DNA from: Eubacterium sp.
Lineage (GTDB): Bacteria > Bacillota > Clostridia > Oscillospirales > Acutalibacteraceae
Length of the DNA: 64,000 nucleotides
Assembly: GCA_017446095.1 (NCBI GenBank)
Contig: JAFSRN010000002.1
Span: forward strand, 47,674 to 111,673
Reading direction: 5' to 3'
Position numbers and translations under genes: made by a program. The notes under the pieces are model-generated. The model made no database searches and was not told where the DNA came from. It worked only from the letters and a program-made list of their open reading frames with translations. The first letter of the stretch is position 1. Every line of letters begins with the position of its first letter. Below, in pieces: positions 1-9,160 of this stretch.

Positions 1-3000
1 CAGTGGATAACAACCGAGTTGTAAATGCCGTAGTTGCTCACCTTGTACGCGCCGATTGAGTAGTCGGCAATCTGCGTGTCCTTTGAAAGAATGGTGAACT
101 TGTTAAGCTGCGTGCAGGAAATAAATGCGTCCGTGGCGATATATTCACAGTTAGTGAGGGTTATCTCTTTAAGCGGATAGCAACCGCGAAACGCCTCTTT
201 GCCGATACCGCGCACCGCACTGTCCATATCAAAAACGGTAATCGCCTTGCGGCTGAGGTACCACGGCGTGTTTTTGTAGTAAGTGACGTCGCCGCTTACA
301 TAGTCGTCCGTGTAGCCCGTGCCGTGGGTGAAATGAATCGTCTTAATCGCCGTGCAGTTGTACCACACGGTGGTGTTTTCCGGCGCGGCAAGGGACAGCG
401 GCAGAGTGAGTTCCGTCATACCCGACGCACCGTAAAACGCGTAGTCGGAAAGCGCGGTAACGCCGTCGCCGATAACCGCCTTGCGCAGGGACGGGAGGTA
501 TTCGTTCCACGGAACAGCGGCGGCTGTTGAGTAGGCGTACATATCCCCTGTTCCGCTGATAGCAAGGGTTTTGCTGTCCGTATCAAAGTGCCACTGCAGG
601 TCGTCGCCGCACACGCCCTTGTTGTAGGTGTGCAGGTCAAAGCCGTGCAAAGTTGCGTAGTCCGCGGCGGTGCTGACGTCGTATGTTTCAAACGTGACGT
701 CGCGCCTGATCAGCGTGCCGCTAAACACATAGCCTGCCGAGTAACTGCCGAACACAGCCGCGCGCGTTTCCACGCTGAAGGTCTGCGGATAAGATGTAAG
801 AATAAACGCGTAGTCGTGCAGTTTAATATCGTTTTCAATAGCGAAATCCGTTTGCGTAAACGCGGCGAGCGCGCAGATTATATCGCCGTTTGTGCCGTAG
901 ACGATGCCGTTTTCCACAGTGAAATTGCTGTTAAAGCGCACCGCAGCCGTGCCGCTTAGCAGGAATGCTGACGCGTTAAAATCAGTAACCGTTTGCGGCA
1001 TAGTGTAAACCGAGCCGCTGATTTTTGGCAACAGCACAAGCGCGGTGCCGTCCTTTGAATACAGCACGTTATCAACCGATTTATACAGCACATTATCTTC
1101 CGAGCAACGGATTTTTACCGCGTTGCAGCCGTAAAACGCAAAGGGCGAGAGTTCGCCCGCATCCGAATTAATCTGAATAACGCTTACGCTGTCCGCATAG
1201 TCAGCCCACGGAACAGCGGTTTGTGAGTAGTCGTACATATCGCCGCTGCCGCTGATGGTAAGCTTGCCTGTATCATCAACGGTGTAGGTCAGGCTGTCGC
1301 CGCAGGCGCCGCTGTCAATAACTGTCGGCACGATGTACGCGCCGTTATATGTGTCGCCGCATACGGTGCAGGTGTAGATTGTGTAGCCCTCTTCGGTGGA
1401 GGTGGGGTCGATAATATCAACAAGGTAGTGGTGGCGGCAGCCGATAGCGTTAAAGGTGACGTTTTCCGCAAGGGCATATGTTTCCGCAGGGGTGTTGCGG
1501 TAGCCGTTTATTACAAAATTCTCTATGCCGCCAAACGCACCCTCGCCAACTTCCTTGCACTCCTCTGTAAAGGTGTAAGACTTTACGTTTTTGCAACCAT
1601 AAAAGGCGTATTTGCCGATTTTCTCAAGGTTTTGCGGAATTGTAAAGTTATTTGCCTTTACATTGTAAAGGTTATAATCGCCTATTCTTTCAACATCATC
1701 CGACACGTTAACGGTGTTCAGGTTGCCTGCAAACAGCCGCCACGGCAGAGTAGTTGCGGTGTAGTCCTTTGTGCCGTAAATATTCAGCGTACCCTCGGGG
1801 ATATTCAGCGTATAACTCTCGCCGTCGGTGTACAAAATGCTGCCGATATTCGGCATGCCCCAGCCGTAATAGTAGTCCTTGCCCTCATCGCCGAAATCGG
1901 TGCAGAAGTCCTGCAGCACGCCGCACAAATCGTCAACGGGCATACTGTTATCTGTCGTTTTAAGGCAGGCGCACAGCGCTGCAATGTACGGCGAGGAGAA
2001 CGAAGTTCCGCTGTTTTTTCTGTAATGCGAATCGCTGCTGCTTGTGTACGGCGCAAGGGATACAATCTTCCTGCCCGTTGCGCAAAAGTCAACCGCCGCG
2101 CCGTAGTTGGAAAACTCGGCAAACGTGGCAAAGTCGTCCTCTAAAGCAGATACTGTAATCGTTTCGCTAATCGCAGCAGGATAGAGGTACTTAATCTCTT
2201 TTGACTGGTTGCCTGCCGCCGCGCAAACGCACACGCCGCTGCTTTTTGCATTTTGAATAGCGTTCCTGAACGAGTTTGCGCCCGACGACGAAGTGATACT
2301 AATATTGATAACCGTGGCGCCGTTTGCCACAGCGTCGTTAATTGCGGAAACCATTGACGACGAGGTCGCCGTGTTCGCGCCGAACGGCACAACCTTGTAC
2401 GGCAGAATCTTAACCGTATCGGGCGTGTTGTCGGCAAGAATACCGGCAATAAACGTGGCGTGACCGTACACGCTGCCGGCTTTGCTCGTATCAAAGTACG
2501 CGTCCGCGCAGCCGTCGTCCGAAAAGTCGTAGCCGTGGCTTACAAACCTGCCCTGCAAATCGATGTGGTCGTACATAACGCCTGTGTCAATCAGCGCAAC
2601 GGTCACGTCGTCGCTGCCCATTGCGTACTTGCCTATGTACTGCGTGGTGCCAAGCGCATTACTGCCTGCAGGATAAAGGCTGCCCTTCTCCGTTTCGCAC
2701 AGCTCGGCAGTGCCTTCGGTATCCACCAAAAGCCCGTCCGCCTGGAATTTGTAGTACGCGTTTTCCGCTTCTTTAGGTGTTTTGTACTGCAGCACGGCAA
2801 AGCCGTTTGGCTCGTCGTAAGCAGTCATCACCGCGCCGTACTTTTTGCCGTTATAGTCGTTAACAAGCAGGCGCGCAAAGGCAAAGGTGTTGCCGCGTGC
2901 AAAGTCGTCATACGCCTCTTTGGTATTATAGGTTTTATATATCTGCGTGAGGTTTGCACGATACGTTTCGCGGTCAAATGTTTTTTTATACGACGAAAAG

Positions 3001-3092
3001 ACCGTTGCTGTAACCACAACAACAGCCGCGAGTACCGCCGCAAGCAGAATAAGCAGCGCGGCAGATATGCGTTTTTTCGCCTTAAAAAACAT
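1..3092 (-). CDS. Membrane-anchored subtilisin-like (S8) protease with BspA-type LRR repeats, 3'-truncated by window edge
   Basis: This reading frame is open from an ATG at 3092-3090 (GGTGA ribosome site just upstream) to the left edge, so the C-terminus is missing. Residues about 9-30 form a hydrophobic N-terminal anchor. A subtilase domain follows with a complete triad: Asp169 in VALIDTG, His211 in YGHATFIAGI and Ser364 in SGTSFSSP; the spacing is normal for family S8. From about residue 420 on there are BspA-like leucine-rich repeats (IGKYAFYGC-type units) and at least two copies of the repeat-leader signature ending LxISGxGDM. A Cys-rich insert with a TCTVCG motif sits near residue 570. 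The likely role is an extracellular, membrane-tethered protease with a large adhesive ectodomain. An extended -10 (TGTTATAAT) lies on this strand near 3130. The protease call is firm; the substrate is unknown. Confidence 0.9.
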   Translation of the reverse strand, partial: MFFKAKKRISAALLILLAAVLAAVVVVTATVFSSYKKTFDRETYRANLTQIYKTYNTKEAYDDFARGNTFAFARLLVNDYNGKKYGAVMTAYDEPNGFAVLQYKTPKEAENAYYKFQADGLLVDTEGTAELCETEKGSLYPAGSNALGTTQYIGKYAMGSDDVTVALIDTGVMYDHIDLQGRFVSHGYDFSDDGCADAYFDTSKAGSVYGHATFIAGILADNTPDTVKILPYKVVPFGANTATSSSMVSAINDAVANGATVINISITSSSGANSFRNAIQNAKSSGVCVCAAAGNQSKEIKYLYPAAISETITVSALEDDFATFAEFSNYGAAVDFCATGRKIVSLAPYTSSSDSHYRKNSGTSFSSPYIAALCACLKTTDNSMPVDDLCGVLQDFCTDFGDEGKDYYYGWGMPNIGSILYTDGESYTLNIPEGTLNIYGTKDYTATTLPWRLFAGNLNTVNVSDDVERIGDYNLYNVKANNFTIPQNLEKIGKYAFYGCKNVKSYTFTEECKEVGEGAFGGIENFVINGYRNTPAETYALAENVTFNAIGCRHHYLVDIIDPTSTEEGYTIYTCTVCGDTYNGAYIVPTVIDSGACGDSLTYTVDDTGKLTISGSGDMYDYSQTAVPWADYADSVSVIQINSDAGELSPFAFYGCNAVKIRCSEDNVLYKSVDNVLYSKDGTALVLLPKISGSVYTMPQTVTDFNASAFLLSGTAAVRFNSNFTVENGIVYGTNGDIICALAAFTQTDFAIENDIKLHDYAFILTSYPQTFSVETRAAVFGSYSAGYVFSGTLIRRDVTFETYDVSTAADYATLHGFDLHTYNKGVCGDDLQWHFDTDSKTLAISGTGDMYAYSTAAAVPWNEYLPSLRKAVIGDGVTALSDYAFYGASGMTELTLPLSLAAPENTTVWYNCTAIKTIHFTHGTGYTDDYVSGDVTYYKNTPWYLSRKAITVFDMDSAVRGIGKEAFRGCYPLKEITLTNCEYIATDAFISCTQLNKFTILSKDTQIADYSIGAYKVSNYGIYNSVVIH

Positions 3093-3141
3093 ACAATCAC
3101 CGCGAATAATCCAATTCATTATGTAATTATAACACAAATTA

Positions 3142-3170
3142 TTGACTTGTGCCACTAAAATATGTTAAAT
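3142..3170 (+). promoter_or_regulatory. Sigma-A type promoter for GPH symporter 1
   Basis: TTGACT at 3142-3147 and TTAAAT at 3165-3170 are separated by 17 bp, about 40 bp upstream of the symporter start. The -10 is imperfect. Confidence 0.5.
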
Positions 3171-3209
3171 TGTAATAAAGATTATAATATAAGGTGATCA
3201 GGGGGAAAT

Positions 3210-4688
3210 ATGGAAAAACAGACTTTTGTGCCCAAAAAAGAGTGGCTTGCCTACGGCATAGGCGCGCTCGGTCAGGGTATGATTTACGGAATTATGAGTT
3301 CGTACATATCGGACTTCTACCTGAACGTGCTTAAGGTTACGCCGATTTTTGTGCTGCTGCTTATGCTGCTGGCGCGAATCTGGGACGCAATCAACGACCC
3401 GATTATGGGCTTTATCGTTGACCACGCTAACCCGAAGCGCGGCAAGCTGAAAGCGTACCTGCTGTACACGCCGATACCCGTTGCAATACTTACAATGCTG
3501 CTGTTTTACGCACCGAATCTGTCGGACACACAGCGCATGATTTACGCAGGCGTTACCTACGTTGCGTGGGGTATGATTTACACCTCGTCGGACGTGCCGT
3601 TCTGGAGTCTGCCGAACGCGATGACTCCAAATGCTGATGAGCGCGGCTCGATTATCTCAAAGGCGAGAACGCTGAACGGCATAGGCTCGGCAGTACCGAT
3701 GGCAATGTTTATGGCGCTCGGCTTCATTCTGCCGAAGTTCAACCTGTCGGGCAGCGAGCTTGAGCAGAAAAAATATGTGATTATGGCACTCACGGCTTCA
3801 ATCATCGGCAACCTGCTGTTTATACGCGTGTACTTTAAAACAAAAGAGCGCGTTAACATCCCGATTCCGCCGAAGAAGGACAAGTCGCAGCCAAGCACGC
3901 TCAAGCTGATTTTCACCTGCAAGCCGCTTATGATGACCGCACTTATGGGCATCATCTCGGGCGCAAGGTATATGTTCCAGGCAGGCGCGGTACACGTAGC
4001 AAGATATTCCTTCTACATCGGCAAGGACCCGTCCACCCTCACGGGGCAGGAACTTGAAGCAGCGCTGCAGGGCAACATTTCCAAAGTTTCGCTCGTGCTG
4101 CAGGCTGCAAGCGCAATAGGAATGTTCGGCGCGATGATTGCAGTAACGCCGCTTATCAAAAAGTTTTCGTACAAGCAGATTATCATCGCTTCGTCGCTGC
4201 TCGGAGCGGCATCGTCGCTTGTTATGTGGTTTGTGGGCTACAACCACTTCTGGGTGTGCGCAGCGTGCCTGCTTGTTTCCACAATTCCGTGCGGCACAAT
4301 CAACGTTTGCGCGTTTGCCATGGTTGGCGACTGCCTTGACTATATGGAACTCAAAACGGGCGTGCGCCTTACGGGAATGGGCAACGCGATACAGAGCTTT
4401 GTTACAAAGTTCGGCAACGCGATTGCGACCTCGGCAATCATTCTGATGTACATAGTTGTAAAACTTGACGTTGCATCAATTTCCGCAAAAGTTACGGCAA
4501 ATCCGCTGGATATGACGCACACGGTACGTCAGGGAATGTTCAGCATAATTTCAATAATTCCTGCAGTATCGCTGCTGCTTTGCATAATCCCGATGCTGTT
4601 CTACCACCTTACAGGCGAGTACAAGGAACAGATGGAACGCGACCTCGCAAAACAGCGTGAGGAAAAAGGAATTACGATAGAAGCGTAG
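3210..4688 (+). CDS. GPH-family sugar:cation symporter (MFS), copy 1
   Basis: A 492-residue polytopic membrane protein of the glycoside-pentoside-hexuronide:cation symporter family (MelB/XylP type). About twelve hydrophobic segments are visible, and near residues 55-70 there is the family signature ARIWDAINDPIMGFIVD. The expected function is uptake of a glycoside or oligosaccharide coupled to Na+ or H+. The start has a strong AGGGGG ribosome site. The gene is divergent from the subtilase, and no glycosidase is directly attached, so the sugar cannot be named. A second family member lies at 27273-28664. An AATTCGG heptamer array begins directly after the TAG stop. Confidence 0.93.
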   Translation: MEKQTFVPKKEWLAYGIGALGQGMIYGIMSSYISDFYLNVLKVTPIFVLLLMLLARIWDAINDPIMGFIVDHANPKRGKLKAYLLYTPIPVAILTMLLFYAPNLSDTQRMIYAGVTYVAWGMIYTSSDVPFWSLPNAMTPNADERGSIISKARTLNGIGSAVPMAMFMALGFILPKFNLSGSELEQKKYVIMALTASIIGNLLFIRVYFKTKERVNIPIPPKKDKSQPSTLKLIFTCKPLMMTALMGIISGARYMFQAGAVHVARYSFYIGKDPSTLTGQELEAALQGNISKVSLVLQAASAIGMFGAMIAVTPLIKKFSYKQIIIASSLLGAASSLVMWFVGYNHFWVCAACLLVSTIPCGTINVCAFAMVGDCLDYMELKTGVRLTGMGNAIQSFVTKFGNAIATSAIILMYIVVKLDVASISAKVTANPLDMTHTVRQGMFSIISIIPAVSLLLCIIPMLFYHLTGEYKEQMERDLAKQREEKGITIEA

Positions 4689-4690
4689 AA

Positions 4691-4760
4691 TAATTCGGAA
4701 TTCGGAACTCGGAATTCGGAATTATATGATATGTAGGGAACGGCGACCCAGACGTTCCAC
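4691..4760. repeat. Heptamer array (AATTCGG) plus P2-type palindrome
   Basis: Four to five degenerate AATTCGG units start 2 nt after the stop codon of the symporter. They are followed by a GTAGGGAACG...CGTTCC palindrome at about 4733-4759. No opposite arm is obvious here. Confidence 0.75.
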
Positions 4761-4789
4761 AAAAAATACCCAAGGCAAAGGAGATTATT

Positions 4790-6208
4790 ATGAAAAAGGT
4801 ATTATCATTTTTAATGGCAGTTGTTATGGTGGCGGCGTTTATGCCGGTGAGCACCTATGCTGCCGATCTGGACACGGACGCATACATCAACGGCGTTACG
4901 CTTGACGCACCGACCGTTGACTGCTACGGCGGATACAAGGTTACGCGCGCAAGCGACCCAACCGGGCTTTACGCTGCTGCTGAAGGCTGGAAGGGCGACG
5001 ATGAAAACACAAAGTACTACTTTGTTTCCCACTACGTTTACCTTGCAAAATACGACGCTTACGTTGCTGATGAGGACTTTGGCGTATACGGCAGTGATGA
5101 TGTTCTGAAGGCTGATTTTGCAGCAAGCGAATACTCGTTTATCGGCACAACCACCACTGAAAAAGCAGAGGTTGCGTATTATGATGCGGACGCGCTTGAC
5201 GGCACAACGTACCATACGGAAAAGAAGCTCAACAACGCAAACGACCCCACCGGCGTTTACGGCTGTAACGCTTACACAAGCAGCGACGGCGAAGGTAATT
5301 TGCTCGAAACCGGCGTTATGATTCACCGCTTTGTTATTGCCCCCGGCACAACAAAGTACATCAAGGACTCCACCTTTGCAGAGGTCAGAATCACCGATGA
5401 GAACCTTCCGTCTTCCCCATACTCATATGTATATGAGGAAGTTTTCAACCACGAATATCTTGAGTGGACGGGCAACGTTGCAATCGGTCAGTTCGGCAAC
5501 TTCAAGGACGCAAACGGCACGCACTACGCTGTTGACGACGCGCACAATGTTTACACTCTTGACGGCGACACAGTACAGGTTGGAAACACCGAATACTTCT
5601 ACCTTACAAGGACAAGCGCTGTAAAGTACAACGACCTTACACCCGCAGTTGAAGGCTATGTCCCCTGCACACACAACTACAAGGGCGAATACACAAATAC
5701 TCCTACCTGCACGGCGGCAGGCACAATTCTGTGGACTTGCACCAAGTGCGGCGACAGCTATACTTCTACAGCTGCGGCGCTCGGTCACTCCTGGAACGCA
5801 GGCAAAGTTACAAAGAAAGCTACCCCGACTGCAACAGGCGTTAAGACCTTCACCTGCACAAGATGCGGCGCTAAGAAAACGCAAACCATTAAAAAGTGTG
5901 CAAAGTATGCAAACCCGATGGTTGCAAAGGCAAATGCACCCAAAATTAAGTATAGTAAACTGAAAAATAAAAACCAGACAATTGCCAAGAAAAATGCCTT
6001 CAATATCACAAAAGCGCAGGGCAAGGTTACATTCACCAAGAAATCCGGCAACAAGGCAATTACCGTAAATTCCGCAGGTAAGGTTACTGTTAAAAAGGGT
6101 CTTAAAGTCGGCACATACAAAGTAAATGTTCAGGTTAAAGCCGCAGGCAACGCGACCTACAAAGCAAAAACAACAACCGTTACATTAGTAGTTAAGGTTG
6201 TTAAATAA
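4790..6208 (+). CDS. Secreted surface protein with Cys-rich module and C-terminal Ig-like domain
   Basis: This 472-residue protein has a Sec signal peptide (positive MKK, hydrophobic stretch, cleavage near TYAAD at about residue 25). I do not recognise residues 30-290. Residues about 290-365 carry two Cys-rich units of the form C-x20-CTKCG followed by LGHSW, a spacer module that recurs in other secreted proteins of this window. The last ~95 residues are very Lys-rich and resemble bacterial Ig-like repeats (TITVNSAGKVTVKKG-like core). The ribosome site is AAGGAG. Only 25 bp separate it from the next secreted protein, which suggests one transcript. The role is probably at the cell surface; the function is unknown. 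Confidence 0.8.
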   Translation: MKKVLSFLMAVVMVAAFMPVSTYAADLDTDAYINGVTLDAPTVDCYGGYKVTRASDPTGLYAAAEGWKGDDENTKYYFVSHYVYLAKYDAYVADEDFGVYGSDDVLKADFAASEYSFIGTTTTEKAEVAYYDADALDGTTYHTEKKLNNANDPTGVYGCNAYTSSDGEGNLLETGVMIHRFVIAPGTTKYIKDSTFAEVRITDENLPSSPYSYVYEEVFNHEYLEWTGNVAIGQFGNFKDANGTHYAVDDAHNVYTLDGDTVQVGNTEYFYLTRTSAVKYNDLTPAVEGYVPCTHNYKGEYTNTPTCTAAGTILWTCTKCGDSYTSTAAALGHSWNAGKVTKKATPTATGVKTFTCTRCGAKKTQTIKKCAKYANPMVAKANAPKIKYSKLKNKNQTIAKKNAFNITKAQGKVTFTKKSGNKAITVNSAGKVTVKKGLKVGTYKVNVQVKAAGNATYKAKTTTVTLVVKVVK

Positions 6209-6233
6209 AAATTTTTAAAAAGGAGTAAAAATT

Positions 6234-7904
6234 ATGAAAAAATCATTATCACTTGCGATTTCACTTATAATGATAATCGCATCACTCACGGCACTGCCGT
6301 TTACCGCACAGGCACTTGATTCAAGCGGCACCTGCGGCGTCAACGTAAACTACACGTTTGATTCCGAAACCGGCGCGCTCGTTATCAGCGGCAAAGGCGC
6401 AATCAACGATTACGGCACAAACTCAAACAAATCACCGTTCAATATGGCAACAGGAGTTAAATCCATCGAAATTAAGGAAGGCGTAAAGGGCATTGGCAAT
6501 AACGCATTTTATCTTTGCCCTAACGCGGCAAGCATCACGATTCCGGCAAGCGTAGAGAGCATCGGCGTGGGCGCATTCCGCCAGTGCTACCACTTAAAAA
6601 GCGTGATTATTCCCGACGGCATTAACGATATTGAAGAAAGCGCATTTTATTACTGCAACCGTCTCGAGCGCGTGGTGCTTCCCGCAAGCGTAGTGTACAT
6701 CGGTCCCTCTGCATTCACCAGCTGCGGCAACCTTAAAGCTATACTTTATAAAAACGATGAATCGCACTGGGGAGCTATCTCAATAAGCGACACCGGCAAC
6801 GAACCTCTCAGCAGCACGCCAATAGTTTTCAACGTAAACGACGCAACGTTTTCAGGCACCTGCGTCAATGAAATTACGGGCGACAAAACATATTATTCAT
6901 ATGATATGGATACCGGAACTATGACAATCAGCGGCAAAGGCGAGATGGCTGATTTTGAAAAGCCGAGTGATTCACCGTTTTATGCCAACGCAGCAATTAA
7001 TACCGTTATTATTAAAAAAGGTATAGAGACCATCGGCGAATATGCATTTGCCGAATGCACGGGTTTAGAGGATGTTATAATTGCAGAGGGCACTTTAACC
7101 ACAATCGGCTGGGAGTCTTTTTACAACTGCACGGGCTTAAAGACTATTAATATTCCCGACAGTGTTATTTATTTCAGCGACGAAACCTTTGACGGCGCAA
7201 GCGACACCTTTACCATAACTGCAAGCTGCGAAAAAGCTTCGGTGTTAGCCGACTATGTAGAAGGCACGAACCGTGTTTGGAACAAAACGCACCCTTGCAG
7301 AGATTACGTAACAAAGGCAACGCTCAGCAAGAACGGCACCGTTGTAAACAGATGCGCATGCGGCGATGTTGTTAACAGCACCAAAACAATCATCCGTCCG
7401 AAAACCATTAAGCTGTCTGCCACAAATTACACCCACAACGGCAAGGTTAAAAAGCCGAAGGTAACGGTTAAGGACTCCAAGGGCAAAACAATTGCCGCAA
7501 AGAATTACACCGTAACCTACGCAAAGGGCAGGAAGAACATTGGCAAGTACGCTGTTAAGATTAAGTTCAAGGGCAATTACAGCGGCACAAAAACGCTCAG
7601 CTTCAACATCAACCCCAAGGGTACAAGCATCAGCAAGATTACCGGCGGCAAAAAGAAGTTTACTGTTAAATGGAAAAAGCAGACAAAGCTGACCTCCGGC
7701 TATCAGATTATTTACAGCCCTAACAAGAGTTTCGGCATTTATTATCCGTATGTAACCGTAAAGGGCAACAAAAAAACGAAGAAAACCGTTACCAATATTT
7801 CCGAAAGCGGAACATACTATGTTAAGATTCGCACCTACAAAACCGTAAAAGGTAAAAAGTATTACAGCAAATGGAGTGAGGCAGTTAAGGTTAAAGTAAA
7901 ATAG
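6234..7904 (+). CDS. Secreted BspA-type LRR protein with Ig-like/Fn3-like C-terminal tail
   Basis: A 556-residue protein with a signal peptide ending near AQA (residue 27). Two BspA-like leucine-rich-repeat blocks follow, each opened by a GTCGVNVNYTFD or SGTC-type leader and the LVISGKGA or MTISGKGEM strand, with YIGPSAFTSC-like units. Residues about 385-556 form a basic two-module tail: an Ig-like unit (KPKVTVKDSKGK, then YTVTYAKG) and an Fn3-like unit ending in YYVKIRTYKTVKGKKYY. The same tail ends the proteins at 30613-33609 and 47747-48964. It lies 25 bp downstream of the preceding secreted protein, with a good AAGGAG site, and a terminator follows. Adhesion or carbohydrate contact is plausible but not shown. 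Confidence 0.85.
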   Translation: MKKSLSLAISLIMIIASLTALPFTAQALDSSGTCGVNVNYTFDSETGALVISGKGAINDYGTNSNKSPFNMATGVKSIEIKEGVKGIGNNAFYLCPNAASITIPASVESIGVGAFRQCYHLKSVIIPDGINDIEESAFYYCNRLERVVLPASVVYIGPSAFTSCGNLKAILYKNDESHWGAISISDTGNEPLSSTPIVFNVNDATFSGTCVNEITGDKTYYSYDMDTGTMTISGKGEMADFEKPSDSPFYANAAINTVIIKKGIETIGEYAFAECTGLEDVIIAEGTLTTIGWESFYNCTGLKTINIPDSVIYFSDETFDGASDTFTITASCEKASVLADYVEGTNRVWNKTHPCRDYVTKATLSKNGTVVNRCACGDVVNSTKTIIRPKTIKLSATNYTHNGKVKKPKVTVKDSKGKTIAAKNYTVTYAKGRKNIGKYAVKIKFKGNYSGTKTLSFNINPKGTSISKITGGKKKFTVKWKKQTKLTSGYQIIYSPNKSFGIYYPYVTVKGNKKTKKTVTNISESGTYYVKIRTYKTVKGKKYYSKWSEAVKVKVK

Positions 7905-7911
7905 TATTATT

Positions 7912-7936
7912 AAAAGCCACTCGATGAGTGGCTTTT
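7912..7936 (+). terminator. Rho-independent terminator after the two secreted proteins
   Basis: AAAAGCCACT and AGTGGCTTTT arms around a CGATG loop, with flanking A and T runs, start 8 bp after the stop. A palindrome GGGGCGGATT...AATCCGCCC follows at about 7948-7972. Confidence 0.85.
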
Positions 7937-8073
7937 AGTTTGCAGTAGGGGCGGATTTCCCAATCCGCCCGTTTATTATTTATAATATTTCTCTATTCTG
8001 CCGTAGCCGACAATCAGTTTCGAAATGCTCGGCGAGCACTGCTGCCTGTCACTTGTGTAAAACGCGTAAATTA

Positions 8074-8511
8074 TCAGATAACGTAGTTGTTCATATAGCG
8101 CGACTGCTGCTGGTCAAGAATGTCCTGCAGGGTTACGCTGTCAAGGTATTCGTTGATGATTTTTGACAGGTGCGACCATATGGGCAGAGTCGGGCAGTCG
8201 GCGCTGCGCGGGCACTCGTTGGGGTGCTGGTCAACGCAATCAACCGGCGACAGCGAACCTTCCGTAAGGCGCAGAATATCCCCCACCGTGTACTTATCGG
8301 GCGATTTTGCAAGCTTGTAGCCGCCCTGCGAGCCGCGGTTGGTGCGCAGAAAATCGGGCTTGTTTACAATGGCGATAATCTGCTCAAGGTATTTTTTGGA
8401 AATCTCCTGCCGCTCGGATATATCTTTAAGCGGAATGTAGCCGTCGTCCTTATGCTCGGCAAGGTCAATCATCAGGCGCAGAGCGTAGCGGCCTTTGGTA
8501 GAAATCTTCAT
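8074..8511 (-). CDS. Rrf2-family (IscR-like) transcriptional regulator
   Basis: A 145-residue regulator with the Rrf2 winged-helix signature MKISTKGRYALRLMIDLA and the wing motif RGSQGGY. Three cysteines (DCVDQHPNECPRSADC) sit where IscR-type members bind an Fe-S cluster. I place the start at the ATG at 8511-8509: the AGGGGGG ribosome site abuts the other in-frame ATG (8517) but lies 6 nt from this one. No Fe-S assembly genes are adjacent; a cysteine desulfurase is 45 kb away. The promoter and a palindrome around the start site suggest autoregulation. It may sense Fe-S or redox state, or cysteine metabolism as in CymR; the Cys pattern favours the former. Confidence 0.92.
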   Translation of the reverse strand: MKISTKGRYALRLMIDLAEHKDDGYIPLKDISERQEISKKYLEQIIAIVNKPDFLRTNRGSQGGYKLAKSPDKYTVGDILRLTEGSLSPVDCVDQHPNECPRSADCPTLPIWSHLSKIINEYLDSVTLQDILDQQQSRYMNNYVI

Positions 8512-8542
8512 TCCCATCCCCCCTGAATCTTTGCTCTTAATG

Positions 8543-8559
8543 CCTACTGTTATAGTAGG
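8543..8559 (-). promoter_or_regulatory. Palindromic operator in the Rrf2 promoter
   Basis: CCTACT-GTTAT-AGTAGG is a perfect 6-bp inverted repeat just downstream of the -10 box, at the expected transcription start of the Rrf2 gene. This is a typical place for autorepression. A related half-site (CTACTATAA) occurs near 8679-8687. Confidence 0.6.
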
Positions 8560-8570
8560 TGTTCTTATTT

Positions 8571-8599
8571 ATAGTATCACGCCGCTCCGATTTTGTCAA
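8571..8599 (-). promoter_or_regulatory. Sigma-A promoter of the Rrf2 gene
   Basis: On the minus strand, TTGACA (8599-8594) and TACTAT (8576-8571) are separated by 17 bp. Confidence 0.8.
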
Positions 8600-8770
8600 G
8601 GATAATCAGCGCTGCGCATTTTAAGCGCATTAAAAACGCCCCACGCATTGACGGCGGCGCAATTTCCTGCTAAAATACTACTATAATCAGCAAAGGCAGG
8701 TTTTGCAATAGTAAAAATCAGCAACTAATACCAAAACTAATGGCTATTCATTGCTGCATAATAACAAAAC

Positions 8771-8794
8771 AAAACCACCCATCAGGGTGGTTTT
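8771..8794 (-). terminator. Terminator of the initiator tRNA
   Basis: AAAACCACCC/GGGTGGTTTT arms with a 4-nt loop, followed on the minus strand by a T-rich tract, 6 nt past the encoded CCA end. Confidence 0.85.
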
Positions 8795-8800
8795 GCTTTG

Positions 8801-8876
<76 letters not shown>

Positions 8877-8907
8877 ATATTTAAACTGTATCGCTTAGTG
8901 CTATATC

Positions 8908-8935
8908 ATTATAACAGATTATTGTGTTTTGTCAA
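8908..8935 (-). promoter_or_regulatory. Promoter of tRNA-fMet
   Basis: TTGACA (8935-8930), 16 bp, TATAAT (8913-8908) on the minus strand, 31 bp before the tRNA 5' end. Confidence 0.8.
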
Positions 8936-8954
8936 GTATTTTTTTAGCGCATAA

Positions 8955-9154
8955 AAATCTTGCACGCCGCGGCGCAAAAAGTTGCCCTAAATAGCAGGAA
9001 AGAGTAGCACTTAAAAACAAGATACTACCCTTACCCAGCTGTTTAATTATCTGCTGCGTCAAACATTGCACAACATCTCTGGCGGGTTCGTCTCTACTCA
9101 AACCCTGTTATGCACACAACAGTTGCTGCTTCACGCACTAACGCGTGTTACAAC
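8955..9154 (-). ncRNA. Putative ~200-nt structured non-coding RNA (6S RNA-like?)
   Basis: A consensus promoter at 9161-9189 points into a 200-nt stretch with no plausible coding frame. The predicted RNA has many local hairpins: CACGC/GCGTG near the 5' end, CTGTT/AACAG, GGGTTTG/CGAACCC and a GTAG...CTAC stem. Its 5' segment (TTG..CACGC) can also pair with the 3' segment (GCGTGCAA), closing the ends. A GC-rich hairpin near 8975-8958 followed by ATTTTT resembles a terminator. Length, isolated promoter and paired ends fit 6S RNA, but I cannot confirm the family from sequence alone; tmRNA, RNase P RNA and SRP RNA do not fit. Confidence 0.45.
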
Positions 9155-9160
9155 ATCTTT

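Noticed and set aside
2460-3158. Long plus-strand frames opposite the subtilase and many other genes
   Set aside because: They are antisense shadows of well-supported genes, rich in Arg/Cys/Val with no ribosome site or family motif.
8679-8687. Second Rrf2 operator with a divergent promoter
   Set aside because: Only a half-site (CTACTATAA) is present, and no gene follows on the plus strand.
8955-9154. T-box, tmRNA, RNase P or SRP RNA
   Set aside because: The conserved T-box, tag-peptide, P4 or SRP-loop sequences are not present, and the length is wrong for tmRNA and RNase P RNA.
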